Assembly (NCBI GenBank): GCA_023412975.1
Contig: JAEZRB010000028.1
Coordinates: 1 to 34,521, forward strand
Length of the DNA stretch: 34,521 bases
Reading direction: 5' to 3'
Source: Bacteroidota bacterium
GTDB taxonomy: Bacteria; Bacteroidota; Bacteroidia; Chitinophagales; Chitinophagaceae
In this document: positions 23,451 through 31,420 of the stretch, piece after piece
Position numbering within the stretch: position 1 is the first letter of the stretch
Layout: every line of letters begins with the position of its first letter
Program-made: the position numbers and the translations under genes
Notes under the pieces: model-generated
Told to the model about the DNA's origin: nothing
What the model saw: only the letters and a program-made list of their open reading frames with translations
The model's database searches: none

Positions 23451-23815
23451 AAAACCAGGAATTCACACCGGTCTCCAGGCTTAGCAGCTTCGGCTATGCT
23501 GTTAGTGGTGTAAAAAAGTTTTTCCGGGAAGAACCAAATGCACGGATACACCTGTTGGCAACGGTTGTTGTTTTAATTCTCGCTCTCTATTTAAAAGCAA
23601 CACGTATCGAATGGGCTTTACTGATCATCGTTATGGGCATGGTGTGGGTCGCAGAGATATTCAACACCGCGATCGAAAGGATCATGGACTTTATCTCGCC
23701 TCGTATCGATCCAAAAGTGAAGCTGATCAAGGACATGTCAGCAGCTGCCGTTTTGATCTGCGCGATCCTTGCAGCGACAGTAGGCCTCATCATTTTTATA
23801 CCGAAAATTATTTAA
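23447..23815 (+). CDS. dgkA: DagK-family lipid kinase (diacylglycerol or undecaprenol kinase)
   Basis: A 122-residue three-helix membrane kinase. The active-site residues known from E. coli DgkA appear shifted by one: E29 in REEPNARIH, E70, N73 and E77 in AEIFNTAIERIMD, and K95-D96 in KLIKDMSAAAVL. It phosphorylates a membrane lipid alcohol with ATP; in Gram-negatives diacylglycerol, in Gram-positives undecaprenol. Which one is used here cannot be told from sequence. The start overlaps the preceding gene by four bases, and the next gene begins 2 bases after its stop, so it is the middle of a tight operon. Its role may be recycling of lipid carriers or diacylglycerol from envelope synthesis. 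Confidence 0.92.
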   Translation: MKNQEFTPVSRLSSFGYAVSGVKKFFREEPNARIHLLATVVVLILALYLKATRIEWALLIIVMGMVWVAEIFNTAIERIMDFISPRIDPKVKLIKDMSAAAVLICAILAATVGLIIFIPKII

Positions 23816-23817
23816 GC

Positions 23818-24507
23818 ATGTTACAAAAGCTATTTTTAAACAGGGAGCGAACCGACGATATCAGTATCCGCGATATTTTATTTATCTCCTGCGCATTTAG
23901 CTGTATGTTACTCGTAGGCCGCGCCGTTTTCACGGGACTTGTTACATATGGTTTTTTACTCTGGAATCTTTTCCTGGCCGTTGTTCCCTGCCTGATTACG
24001 CAATGGATTTCACGAAGGCCCCGTATTTACCGGGATAAATTAAAACTTTCACTGGCTATCATGGCCTGGTTGCTATTCGTACCCAACTCCTTTTATATTA
24101 TCACCGATCTTTTTCACCTGGATAAGTTTGATTCCGCACCGGAATGGTTTGACCTGTTGCTGATTTTTTCATTTGCCTGGAACGGCTTGCTGCTGGGTGT
24201 GTTATCCATCAGGTCAATTGAAAAGATTGTGGAACGCGTATGGGGGAGAAGTTTTTCCGTAATCCTCCTATTCGTGGTGATGTGGCTTAATGCCCTTGGT
24301 ATCTACCTCGGCCGCTACCTGCGATTCAACTCCTGGGATATTTTTACGCAGCCACAGTCATTGCTTAATGAAATGACAGCAGTGGTATTGCAGCCGCTAC
24401 AGCATAAAGCGGAGTGGGGGATGATCAGCGCTTACGCCGCATTCATGCTGATCATTTATATCACACTAAAAAAGGTCAGCGCTTCTTTTCGTACAAGTAA
24501 TAGATAA
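23818..24507 (+). CDS. DUF1361 integral membrane protein
   Basis: A 229-residue protein with about six to seven membrane helices. DUF1361-type marks are PNSFYIITDLFHLD in the first third, FDLLLIFSFAWNGLLLG, and LNALGIYLGRYLRFNSWDIFTQP. The family is widespread and its function is unknown. The chosen ATG 23818 lies 2 bases after the DagK stop; the longer frame back to 23611 overlaps DagK and encodes nothing family-like. It belongs to the same envelope operon, 21 bases before creD. Confidence 0.88.
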   Translation: MLQKLFLNRERTDDISIRDILFISCAFSCMLLVGRAVFTGLVTYGFLLWNLFLAVVPCLITQWISRRPRIYRDKLKLSLAIMAWLLFVPNSFYIITDLFHLDKFDSAPEWFDLLLIFSFAWNGLLLGVLSIRSIEKIVERVWGRSFSVILLFVVMWLNALGIYLGRYLRFNSWDIFTQPQSLLNEMTAVVLQPLQHKAEWGMISAYAAFMLIIYITLKKVSASFRTSNR

Positions 24508-24528
24508 TTAAACATAAAATCAACCACA

Positions 24529-25821
24529 ATGGACACAACTACCGTTACAAACATCTGGCAGAAAAGCAAGGTTCTCATTAAGGGAGCTTTGATCGCCATA
24601 CTCGTTTTGTTTTTACTTATCCCGGCACATTTCGTTCAGGAACTCGTGATAGAACGCGAAGCCCGCCAAAAAGAAGCTTTTGCTGAAGTAAGCAGTAAAT
24701 GGGCGGGTAAACAGAATATCACCGGACCAGTGCTGGTATTGCCTTATAATGAAGCCGTGACAAAGGTCAATGGCCAGCCGGGATATGTCAGGAAGCTTGC
24801 CTATATCCTTCCTGACAGGCTGAACATTAAATCTACCGTTACACCGGAAGAACGACATCGCGGTATTTTCCAGGTTATGCTTTATACGACCTCGATAAAC
24901 CTTGATGGAAAATTTGACGCGATACCTTTGCAAAAACTCGACCTTGATCCTTCTATGGTATTGTGGAACGAGGCATACGTATGCATGGGCCTGGCTGATA
25001 GCAAGGGTTTAAAGGAAGAAATTTCGATTAAATGGAATGATTCGAATGTGGTACTAAATCACTCGGCTGTCGACAATGCCGTGATGAAGGAAGGTTTTGT
25101 AGCCCCAGTCACCGTTTCTCCGGGCAATGAGATTAAATTTTCCGCAGGTATTGCCCTCAACGGTTCGGAGCAACTATTATTTACACCTGTTGGAAAGGAA
25201 ACTACCGTTGTATTATCATCCACCTGGCCTGATCCGAGTTTTACAGGAGGTGCACTGCCTGATCATAATATTACAGATAGTGGGTTTGTGGCTACATGGA
25301 AAAGCCTGGCTCATACCAGGAATTTTCCACAGGCCTGGAAGGAAACTGCTTATCATCTGGGTTCAGCATCTTTTGGTGCGGATCTTTTTATACCGGTAAA
25401 TGGATATCAGAAAACGATGCGCTCTGTGAAGTATGCGGTACTTTGTATCCTGCTCACTTTTGCTGCATTTTTTATCATCGAGACAGTCAACCGGAAATCA
25501 GTCCATCCTTTCCAGTATGCACTGATCGGCCTGGCACTCGTCCTTTTTTATACGTTGCTGCTGTCTATTTCAGAATATACCAGTTTTAATATGGCCTATA
25601 TCATCGCGTCGCTGGCAACAGTCGGGTTGATCGCATGGTTTGTTAAGGGAGTGCTGCAGTCATCGCGGTTGACCAGCATCCTGGCCCTGGTGCTTATGCT
25701 GATGTACGGGTATGTTTTCACGATTCTTCAATTGCAGGATTATTCGCTCTTGCTGGGCAGTATCGGTTTATTCCTGACACTTGCCGTGATCATGCATTTC
25801 TCAAAAAAGATACAATGGTAA
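24529..25821 (+). CDS. creD: CreD-like inner-membrane protein
   Basis: A 430-residue CreD-family protein: one N-terminal membrane helix (about 17-35), a periplasmic domain with the family opening REARQKEAFAEVSSKWAGKQNITGPVLVLPY (about 43-73), then a block of about five membrane helices (about 303-425). In Enterobacteriaceae CreD is induced by the CreBC two-component system and affects envelope integrity and beta-lactam or colicin responses. CreBC is absent here; a HTH_34 regulator lies four genes upstream instead, the pairing I recall for Bacteroidota. It is the last gene of the operon, followed by a strong hairpin. Function in this phylum is unknown. Confidence 0.93.
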   Translation: MDTTTVTNIWQKSKVLIKGALIAILVLFLLIPAHFVQELVIEREARQKEAFAEVSSKWAGKQNITGPVLVLPYNEAVTKVNGQPGYVRKLAYILPDRLNIKSTVTPEERHRGIFQVMLYTTSINLDGKFDAIPLQKLDLDPSMVLWNEAYVCMGLADSKGLKEEISIKWNDSNVVLNHSAVDNAVMKEGFVAPVTVSPGNEIKFSAGIALNGSEQLLFTPVGKETTVVLSSTWPDPSFTGGALPDHNITDSGFVATWKSLAHTRNFPQAWKETAYHLGSASFGADLFIPVNGYQKTMRSVKYAVLCILLTFAAFFIIETVNRKSVHPFQYALIGLALVLFYTLLLSISEYTSFNMAYIIASLATVGLIAWFVKGVLQSSRLTSILALVLMLMYGYVFTILQLQDYSLLLGSIGLFLTLAVIMHFSKKIQW

Positions 25822-25862
25822 AATGCTGTTGATGTTGACTAATCTTACCGCTATGGAAATGA

Positions 25863-25890
25863 AAATCCCCCCGAGCCATCGGGGGGATTT
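25863..25890. terminator. 12-bp stem terminator hairpin after creD
   Basis: AAATCCCCCCGA (25863-25874) and TCGGGGGGATTT (25879-25890) pair perfectly around a 4-base loop. ATTTCATTC follows on the plus strand and ATTTTCATTTCC on the minus strand, so it can serve both creD and the convergent NTF2-like gene. Confidence 0.75.
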
Positions 25891-25966
25891 CATTCGGGAA
25901 TTCCCGTCTCAGAAAAATGGCGTTAGCAGTCTGTTTTACAACGAAACGGTTAAGGAACCGATTAGG

Positions 25967-26449
25967 TCATTCCACTATTTTCCAATAAGAATCTTTGCGA
26001 ATCACTTGGCCATCACGGAAATCCCAGAGATCACAACCGCGTACTTTTAATTTGACTCCGCCAACGGTTGTTCCTGTCAGTGTCCATTCCGATAAACCAT
26101 GGGCACCATCGACCGAAACCCAGTGACGATCTTCTCCATAATGAACATCCGGGATCCCTTTAAATCTGCCGGCCAGGGCTTCCCTTACGGCTGCTTTGCC
26201 AGTGAAGCGTTGCCCCCAGGGTTCGGGACCTCTCGGAAAATCAAAAGAACAGTCTTCGGAGAAATATTCCATGATAGCATCCAGGTCATGGCGGTTGAAT
26301 GCATCGAGGATCTGTTGCAGTGTTTCTACTTTCACAGCCATGTTTTGCGGTTTGATCTGAACTTCTGTTGAAGGGTCTGTCGATTTCCCGGTGCAACCAA
26401 AAATTCCTAACAGGCCTATTGATACAATGATCAAACTTTGTTTTTTCAT
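25967..26449 (-). CDS. NTF2-like (SnoaL/ketosteroid-isomerase fold) lipoprotein
   Basis: A 160-residue protein with a lipoprotein signal (MKKQSLIIVSIGLLGIFGC, C19) and a single cone-shaped NTF2-like domain of about 115 residues: LQQILDAFNRHDLDAIMEYFSEDCSFDFPRG, RFTGKAAVREALAGRFKGIPDVHYG, then WTLTGTTVGGVKLKVRGCDLWDFRDGQVIRKDSYW. This fold covers enzymes, binding proteins and immunity-type proteins, so the role is open. The long frame to 26536 is rejected because ATG 26449 starts the signal peptide. It begins 31 bases after the stop of the 1120-residue protein on the same strand and is probably its operon partner. A DNA hairpin lies beyond its 3' end. Confidence 0.83.
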   Translation of the reverse strand: MKKQSLIIVSIGLLGIFGCTGKSTDPSTEVQIKPQNMAVKVETLQQILDAFNRHDLDAIMEYFSEDCSFDFPRGPEPWGQRFTGKAAVREALAGRFKGIPDVHYGEDRHWVSVDGAHGLSEWTLTGTTVGGVKLKVRGCDLWDFRDGQVIRKDSYWKIVE

Positions 26450-26480
26450 TGTGCATTTGTTTCCTGCAGTAAGGATCTTC

Positions 26481-29400
26481 CTAAAAATCCACTCCCATTG
26501 CGAAATACCACATAGGTTTGCCACGGAATACGCCATTCATTTCCCAGGCCGCATCCACTCTCAGGAAATATCCCAGAAGCGTACTGCGTGCCCCAAAACC
26601 ATAACCTCCGGCAAACGGACCGATACCACCTGATTTGATTCGGATAGTAAACGGATTCCCCGGGTCATTGCTTGAGTAGACACTTTGTGGCCGACGAATA
26701 TTCTTAACGCTGCCGGCCCAGGCGGTACCAATATCAAAGAATTGTACCAACTGGAAATTGCGAAGGAAAGCGTTGTTGATAGGCTTATTGAAGAATGTGC
26801 TGAACACCGGAACCCGGATCTCACTGTTCACCACCGCGGCATTGTTACCATGTGCGGCATTCTGTTTGAAACCCCGAAGGTTTAATGCCAGGGATTGATA
26901 AGTATAATTTGATGTCGGCCGGTTACTCTCATTGAATTTTGGTGAGAACCAGTTATCCACACCACCGAGATAGTAGATCACTTTCTGGTCGCCGAAAGAA
27001 AAATCACCGGCTGCACGTACAGCCCAGATCAAATTACGATAGATGGGCAGGTAATGACGGGCATCTACACCCACGTTGAAAAGAAATTTGCCATCCTGGT
27101 CGGATTTTGACATTTGGGTAAACCAGTCAGCAAAGATCTTGTAACGAAGTCCCTGCCAGATATTAGTGGCGGGACTGATTGTGTTGTCATGAACGTATTC
27201 GAGACTAAACTGGCCATAAGTACGCTTGAGATCGGGGATCTTTATTGTAGCCGCATTGGTGGCGCTCATCACGATCCTGTCATAACGCGGACCAATCAGG
27301 GCACGCAGACTTCTTACCCGGTCAATAGGGTATTTTAAAGTGGCCAGGTAATAGCTGGCGAATTGCTTCGCTTCACCAGTCACCAGGGCATTGTCATAAA
27401 CTACAGTTGCCATTACTTCGGCGCTACTGCGGTAGTAGATGGCACCCCAGTCAAACCTTTTTCTCTGGTTTAAGAAGGAGAACATCACGTCATTATCCCT
27501 GAGGTTGGGAGCAATTCGAATGCCGCCAATGAATTTATAGTCTTCCATCAGGTCGGAAGTACCCATTCTTATGAGGCCATTGAAATCGCCACTATTAGCC
27601 ATATAGATAGGACCGCTGCCGCCGGAGTAGGGCTGGAATTTATTTACTGCCAGCACGGTATTATTAAAACCCGTCACCACATAATCTGTAAAATATTTTG
27701 GCGGCCGGTATTCATATAATTTGGCCTTGCTTAGTATCGGTGTTTCCCTGATTTCAGTCGCATCTACTACCCGTCCTAACTGGGTGGTATCATTTTTCTC
27801 GTCGTCAAATTCAGTCTGGAAAAAATCATTTTGCCTGGCACTGTCCTTTTTGACCTCAGTCGGTGCCAGCCTGTTCCGGTTACGCCGTTCTTCATCTATC
27901 CTTTGCTTCATATACTCCGTCGGGCGTGCTGTCAGGTTACGGCGACGTAAAGCATTCTCGTCTACACGGAGGCGATAGAGCAGTTTGACATCACCCAGTT
28001 TCACCACTTCGCTCACCTGCTGGTTATCTCCGGCTGTTCTTGTTTCCAGCATGCTGCTTTGGTAGTTGGTGAGAGGGAAAACATAAGAAGAATCGTTTGT
28101 GATCGACACATATCCTACCGAATCAATATCTGTTTTTTCCCATTCTCTCAGCAGGCTGTCCACTTCAGCGAGTGGTGGGTTTCGCAGCACTTCATCACCG
28201 ATAAAAACCAAAGTATCCAGTCCTGCCCGCTCTGTACGGAAGAAGCCTGCGTAACGGTTATTGATACCGTTCTCATCACTGATAAAGGTGAAATGTGATG
28301 AATTGTATTGCGATGGGTACCTCGCATTGCCGAATTTGAGAGCTGTCAGCTGCGAGATCTGTTTAAACTCGGATTTATTCCAGTTATCGACCAGGAAAAT
28401 ATTAAAGCGTTCACCTGGTAAAGAGTCTTCACTGGTTGCAGCTACAGCTGAGGGGCGATTGCTAGAATAAAGTATCCCTGTTTTATTGGGGAAAGCAACA
28501 AAAGAAGGATCCAGGTCATCATACACGTCATTGGTGATCTGGTCGTAGGACTGGTCGCTGATCTTGTACACATAGATATCTGTTTGACCGCTTCTCACCG
28601 CACTCATCACCAGGGTGTTCTCATCCAGCATATATTTCATATCCTGCACCTGGTTAAACATGGGAAGTTCCTGTTGTACCGTTTTGATCCGTTTCACCAC
28701 ATCGTATACAAACATCTTAAGCTTTCCTTTCTCGCTGTATAGCACCGCGAGACGGGTGCCTTTTCCATCCCAGGCGAGTATGGGATAATTTGGGTTGATC
28801 TCATCGCCCTTTGAGCGAGTGCCGTATTTCAACAATACCTTGCGGTCGACAAAATTTTCCATCAATACAACAGAATATTTGCCCTGGTGAAATTCAACGA
28901 CCGCATAGGTAAAGCTCCTCAGGTTAGGATGCGCGTTAAAACGTATAAAATCCTTTTTACCGATCACTTCACTGATTGATAACTGGCCTTTGGGTACATT
29001 ACGCCGGCCCCGCAGATCTTTATAATATTGCTGCGGTACTTCCACCATAAAATCCCGCAATACTTCTTTAAATTTTTTCTTTGTTACTTTTTGTGAAGCA
29101 TTGTTGAGATTGCGATAGATACGGCTTAAATAAAGAAAATAAGTAACCCTTGTTTTGCCATATTTATCGGCGATATATTTCCAGAATGAATGCCCGGCAA
29201 GCTCAGGTTTTTCAAAGGCGAACTGGTAAAAATTATTGTATTTCCCTGAGAGCATCACGGAACGGAGTTCATCATCCAATGCGGGCGACCAGTTTTCCGC
29301 GGCATACTGGATATATCCGTCAGTCAGCCATTTGGGAAGATCGAGCAATGCCTGGTTAGCCGCAAATTCACCCAGGTCATCGCCAAACAAAACATTTTCA

Positions 29401-29843
29401 ACCAACACCCTTGCCAGTCCCTGCCGTATTTGTCGCCGCAGGTTATCGTGGTTACCATCAAAGTAGACCAGCATTTTATTATTGACCAGCTTTGTCACAC
29501 CACCTGTATTTTGCCAGTCAATCCCCAGGCCGATATTGGACTGCTGCATTTCATCGAAATTATTGTAGGCAACAATATTCATCCTGCGTTGAAGGCCGTA
29601 TTCAACGAACTCTTCTATTTCCGGAAGTTCGGTCTCTGCTATTTGTGCGACGTATTTGCCTAATCCAAGACCATCCTGGCTGAAATAAGTGTTGAAATTC
29701 TCAGTTTGGTAATATTTCCATTTGAATTTCTGGTACTGAACGCGGTTTTTCCCAAACTCCACAGTATTGACCTGGGCATTTGCCCCTGCTCCGGTAAGTA
29801 TTAAAATAAAAAGACAACTGACCAGGCGTGATATTTTACTCAT
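26481..29843 (-). CDS. Large exported peptidase-like/propeller/outer-membrane-barrel protein
   Basis: A 1120-residue protein with a Sec signal (ILILTGAGANAQ). Three parts can be seen. Residues ~30-270 resemble the peptidase-MA/gluzincin-like N-terminus of Bacteroidota TolB-like proteins; where HExxH is expected the sequence reads QGLARV (141-146), followed by LPKWLTDGYIQY (169-180), so it is probably inactive. Residues ~280-530 look like a TolB/PD40 beta-propeller (ILAWDGKGTRLAVLYSEKG, DDLDPSFVAFPNKTGILYSSNRPS). Residues ~690-1120 are beta-barrel-like with GVDARHYLPIYRNL, the Omp85-type NLRGF motif, FFDIGTAWAG and the C-terminal MGVDF. A role in outer-membrane assembly or export is inference. 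The family is often annotated as translocation protein TolB, which is misleading. Confidence 0.8.
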   Translation of the reverse strand: MSKISRLVSCLFILILTGAGANAQVNTVEFGKNRVQYQKFKWKYYQTENFNTYFSQDGLGLGKYVAQIAETELPEIEEFVEYGLQRRMNIVAYNNFDEMQQSNIGLGIDWQNTGGVTKLVNNKMLVYFDGNHDNLRRQIRQGLARVLVENVLFGDDLGEFAANQALLDLPKWLTDGYIQYAAENWSPALDDELRSVMLSGKYNNFYQFAFEKPELAGHSFWKYIADKYGKTRVTYFLYLSRIYRNLNNASQKVTKKKFKEVLRDFMVEVPQQYYKDLRGRRNVPKGQLSISEVIGKKDFIRFNAHPNLRSFTYAVVEFHQGKYSVVLMENFVDRKVLLKYGTRSKGDEINPNYPILAWDGKGTRLAVLYSEKGKLKMFVYDVVKRIKTVQQELPMFNQVQDMKYMLDENTLVMSAVRSGQTDIYVYKISDQSYDQITNDVYDDLDPSFVAFPNKTGILYSSNRPSAVAATSEDSLPGERFNIFLVDNWNKSEFKQISQLTALKFGNARYPSQYNSSHFTFISDENGINNRYAGFFRTERAGLDTLVFIGDEVLRNPPLAEVDSLLREWEKTDIDSVGYVSITNDSSYVFPLTNYQSSMLETRTAGDNQQVSEVVKLGDVKLLYRLRVDENALRRRNLTARPTEYMKQRIDEERRNRNRLAPTEVKKDSARQNDFFQTEFDDEKNDTTQLGRVVDATEIRETPILSKAKLYEYRPPKYFTDYVVTGFNNTVLAVNKFQPYSGGSGPIYMANSGDFNGLIRMGTSDLMEDYKFIGGIRIAPNLRDNDVMFSFLNQRKRFDWGAIYYRSSAEVMATVVYDNALVTGEAKQFASYYLATLKYPIDRVRSLRALIGPRYDRIVMSATNAATIKIPDLKRTYGQFSLEYVHDNTISPATNIWQGLRYKIFADWFTQMSKSDQDGKFLFNVGVDARHYLPIYRNLIWAVRAAGDFSFGDQKVIYYLGGVDNWFSPKFNESNRPTSNYTYQSLALNLRGFKQNAAHGNNAAVVNSEIRVPVFSTFFNKPINNAFLRNFQLVQFFDIGTAWAGSVKNIRRPQSVYSSNDPGNPFTIRIKSGGIGPFAGGYGFGARSTLLGYFLRVDAAWEMNGVFRGKPMWYFAMGVDF

Positions 29844-30089
29844 AAAATCGTTGCTGTTTCGTGTACTGATAAGATCGTTGTTTTCTCATTGGGTGTTGCC
29901 CATATCCGCAATTGGTTATCTGGTATCTTTGCCCCGGCTCATTCAATCTGGTGCTTATCACAAATTTACCGGATTTCGGGGCCATAAATAAAAATACGAA
30001 TAGGCAATGACAAAATTCTCTTAATTCGCATGCTTTGATGATGAGAAATTTGGCATCGAGCCCCTAAGTCAAAAAAACCGGAGACTTAT

Positions 30090-30734
30090 ATGTTAGTGGT
30101 CAAGACATTCACCTTTAATCCAGTACAGGAGAATACCTACCTGCTATATAACGAACAAAAACAGTGCTGCATTATTGACCCCGGTTGCTATTTTCCGGCC
30201 GAAAAAGAAGAACTGAGAGCCGCGATCGTTGAGGAAGGACTAACTCCCGTGCTCCTGCTAAATACTCATTGTCACCTTGATCATATTTTCGGTAACCGCT
30301 ATGTCTATGAAACCTGGCAACTCGACCTGCACATTCACGAAAAAGAGAAGCCGGTGCTGGCATTCGGACCACAATCGGGCCGGTCATGGGGTTTGCCTTT
30401 TGATAATTATGAAGGGCCGTTGATAGAAATAAAAGAAGGCGTTGATATCAAGATAGGAGAAGATGTACTCGAGGTATTATTTACACCCGGACATTCTCCC
30501 GGTAGCGTTTCTTTTTATCACGAAGCGGGTGGATTTGTAATTGGTGGCGACGTATTATTCTACGGAAGTATTGGCAGAAGTGACCTGCCCGGGGGTGATT
30601 ATGACACGCTGATCAATAGTATCCAAACCAAGCTCTTTACTCTTCCCGATGATACAAAAGTTTATTCTGGTCATGGGCCAATGACGACGGTCGGATTTGA
30701 AAAAATGAACAACCCATTTGTGAAATTATACTGA
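30090..30734 (+). CDS. MBL-fold metal-dependent hydrolase (glyoxalase II/YcbL-like)
   Basis: A 214-residue metallo-beta-lactamase-fold hydrolase with the full metal set: THCHLDH (H60, H62, D64, H65), H135 in TPGHSPGSVSF, D154 in GGDVLF, and H195 in SGHGP. The sequence GSIGRSDLPGGDYDTL is typical of the YcbL/hydroxyacylglutathione-hydrolase-like group, but the protein lacks the C-terminal helical domain of true glyoxalase II. Thioester hydrolysis is likely, the substrate open. No RBS is obvious apart from CCGGAG about 10 bases before the ATG. Its stop TGA abuts the stop of rpiA on the other strand without a base between. Confidence 0.9.
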   Translation: MLVVKTFTFNPVQENTYLLYNEQKQCCIIDPGCYFPAEKEELRAAIVEEGLTPVLLLNTHCHLDHIFGNRYVYETWQLDLHIHEKEKPVLAFGPQSGRSWGLPFDNYEGPLIEIKEGVDIKIGEDVLEVLFTPGHSPGSVSFYHEAGGFVIGGDVLFYGSIGRSDLPGGDYDTLINSIQTKLFTLPDDTKVYSGHGPMTTVGFEKMNNPFVKLY

Positions 30735-31418
30735 TCATTTCTGTTTGACCTCAATACGACCGTCCGCATAACCCAGGATCACCGTTTCGGCCATATCGAT
30801 AAAAAGACCCGTTTCAACTACGCCGGGGATAAGATGCAGCGCAGTATTCAATGCAACAGCATCGGAGATGGCTTCATAATGGCAATCAATTATAAAATGA
30901 CCGTTGTCTGTTCGATACGGTCCATTGATATTGGAACGAAGTTCAACCCAAGGGCAGCCGTCAGCAAGGATTTTTTTTTGAACCTGCTTCCACCCATTAG
31001 GGATCACTTCCACGGGGAGAGGAAATTTGCCGAGCCGGGTCACATACTTGCTTTCATCGGCGATGATCATAAGTTTTTCTGACGCGGCAGCCACCATTTT
31101 TTCCTGCAGCAAGGCACCTCCTCCACCTTTTATCAGTTGAAATGCCGGATCTACTTCATCGGCGCCATCAATGGCCATGGAAATGGTATCTACTTCGTTG
31201 AGATCTATCACTGCGATACCCGCTTCCAACGCCTTCGCCCGCGTATCGAATGAAGTGGGAACAGCTTTTATATCTAAGCCCTCTTTTACCCGCACTGATA
31301 ACTCTCTTATCAGCCATTCTACAGTAGAGCCCGTGCCGAGGCCAATAATGGATGAGTTGGTAACGAGTTCCGCAGCGTACTTACCCAGGGATTTTTTTAT
31401 TTCAACGGGTGAAAGCAT
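30735..31418 (-). CDS. rpiA: Ribose-5-phosphate isomerase A
   Basis: RpiA interconverts ribose-5-phosphate and ribulose-5-phosphate in the pentose phosphate pathway. The 227-residue protein is full length and has the phosphate loop GLGTGST (26-32), DGADEVD (84-90), and KGGGGALLQEK (97-107) with the catalytic-type Glu106. The start MLSPVEIKKSLG is normal. It starts 2 bases after the flippase stop on the same strand and is probably transcribed with it. There is no terminator between it and the convergent hydrolase. Confidence 0.97.
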   Translation of the reverse strand: MLSPVEIKKSLGKYAAELVTNSSIIGLGTGSTVEWLIRELSVRVKEGLDIKAVPTSFDTRAKALEAGIAVIDLNEVDTISMAIDGADEVDPAFQLIKGGGGALLQEKMVAAASEKLMIIADESKYVTRLGKFPLPVEVIPNGWKQVQKKILADGCPWVELRSNINGPYRTDNGHFIIDCHYEAISDAVALNTALHLIPGVVETGLFIDMAETVILGYADGRIEVKQK

Positions 31419-31420
31419 AA

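Noticed and set aside
23611..23817. 69-codon upstream extension of the DUF1361 gene
   Set aside because: It overlaps the DagK gene in another frame and encodes a non-family, His/Arg/Ser-rich stretch; ATG 23818 is the natural start.
29844..30089. Possible structured RNA leader (GCCCCG at 29931 pairing with CGGGGC near 29977) and a TATCTTTG box at 29924-29931
   Set aside because: The pairing is short and matches no riboswitch I know, and the box lacks a -33 element at suitable distance, so no feature is claimed.
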